Made by a program: the position numbers and the translations under genes. From positions 1 to 32,708 of the forward strand of contig JACQVS010000042.1 in the NCBI GenBank assembly GCA_016209605.1: a stretch of DNA of 32,708 nt, given 5' to 3'. Below the pieces are notes generated by a model. That model was not told the DNA's origin and did no database searches. It was given only the letters and a program-made list of their open reading frames with translations. This stretch comes from Planctomycetota bacterium (lineage in GTDB: Bacteria; Planctomycetota; UBA8108; JACQVS01). Numbering within the stretch: the stretch's first letter is position 1; each line of letters starts with the position of its first letter. Positions 32,609 through 32,708 of the stretch are shown in pieces.

Positions 32609-32638
32609 TTTGCGTCCTTGGCGTCTTTGCGGTTCAAT
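32609..32638. repeat. Dispersed GCGTC-type intergenic repeat, right copy
   Basis: This matches 59-88 at 26 of 30 positions in the same orientation, ending in GCGGTTCAAT. A further partial GCGTC unit precedes it near 32599. As at the left end, it lies outside any gene. Confidence 0.7.
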
Positions 32639-32708
32639 CCTCTTCATCTTTTTCTTATTCGGCTTTGACATTTGGTTGCGGCCGTGGCTGCTTTAGACAT
32701 ATCCGATC

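Larger units (their letters stand above)
32332..32708. other. Intergenic region with TA promoter and dispersed repeat
   Basis: No gene is supported here. The part next to the antitoxin holds its promoter (32369-32397). The far end holds the right copy of the GCGTC-type repeat (32609-32638). A - strand frame that starts inside that repeat (from 32637) is open but begins with the NRKDAKDAK-type artefact and is not accepted as a gene. Confidence 0.6.

Overview
The window reads as a GC-rich chromosome segment of an uncultivated Gram-negative bacterium. The Gram-negative call rests on a LolD-type lipoprotein ABC system, two lipobox lipoproteins and several exported proteins. A lamin-tail/CotH protein, a GH99-like hydrolase, a Tat-exported aldo/keto reductase, a TPR protein with alpha-CTD domains and dispersed GCGTC-type intergenic repeats point loosely to Planctomycetota or a related PVC or Acidobacteria-like lineage. 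That placement is an inference.

Left part (1-13.1 kb, mostly + strand): a GT4 glycosyltransferase and a DUF4388 protein come first. A scar region follows, with a duplicated piece of the thioesterase/lolD junction, hairpins, and a lamin-tail/CotH gene broken by an in-frame TAA and lacking its 3' end. A convergent SprA-like putative metalloprotease comes next. Then there is an operon of YbgC-type thioesterase, LolD-like ATPase and a giant FtsX-type permease, a DUF4870 membrane protein and an exported GH99-like protein.

Middle (13.1-24.2 kb, mostly - strand): a remnant VapC/PIN gene with TTCCGGAA repeats and an inhibitory-type serpin lie in a visibly less GC-rich stretch. A membrane protein follows, with a shared terminator and tRNA-Thr(CGU). 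Then, in transcription order from the right, come UvrD/PcrA with NicO, and a TolB-like propeller lipoprotein, a second lipoprotein, a small ORF and XerC/D.

Right part (24.2-32.7 kb): divergent acpS, then a TPR protein with two RNA polymerase alpha-CTD modules upstream of ruvA, an exported protein of unknown function and a long coiled-coil protein. The Tat-exported aldo/keto reductase is convergent with it. tRNA-His(GUG) with a terminator follows, then a HicB-like/PIN toxin-antitoxin pair on the - strand.

The most noteworthy signals are four. (1) A 77-bp two-hairpin element occurs twice, with a compensatory base-pair change; one copy carries the uvrD ribosome binding site and the other forms the stop codon of the reductase. 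(2) The TPR plus tandem alpha-CTD protein keeps the Arg265-equivalent DNA-contact residue in both modules. (3) A decayed second copy of the thioesterase/lolD junction lies 3.6 kb from the intact one. (4) The serpin has a charged insertion of about 60 residues and no export signal.
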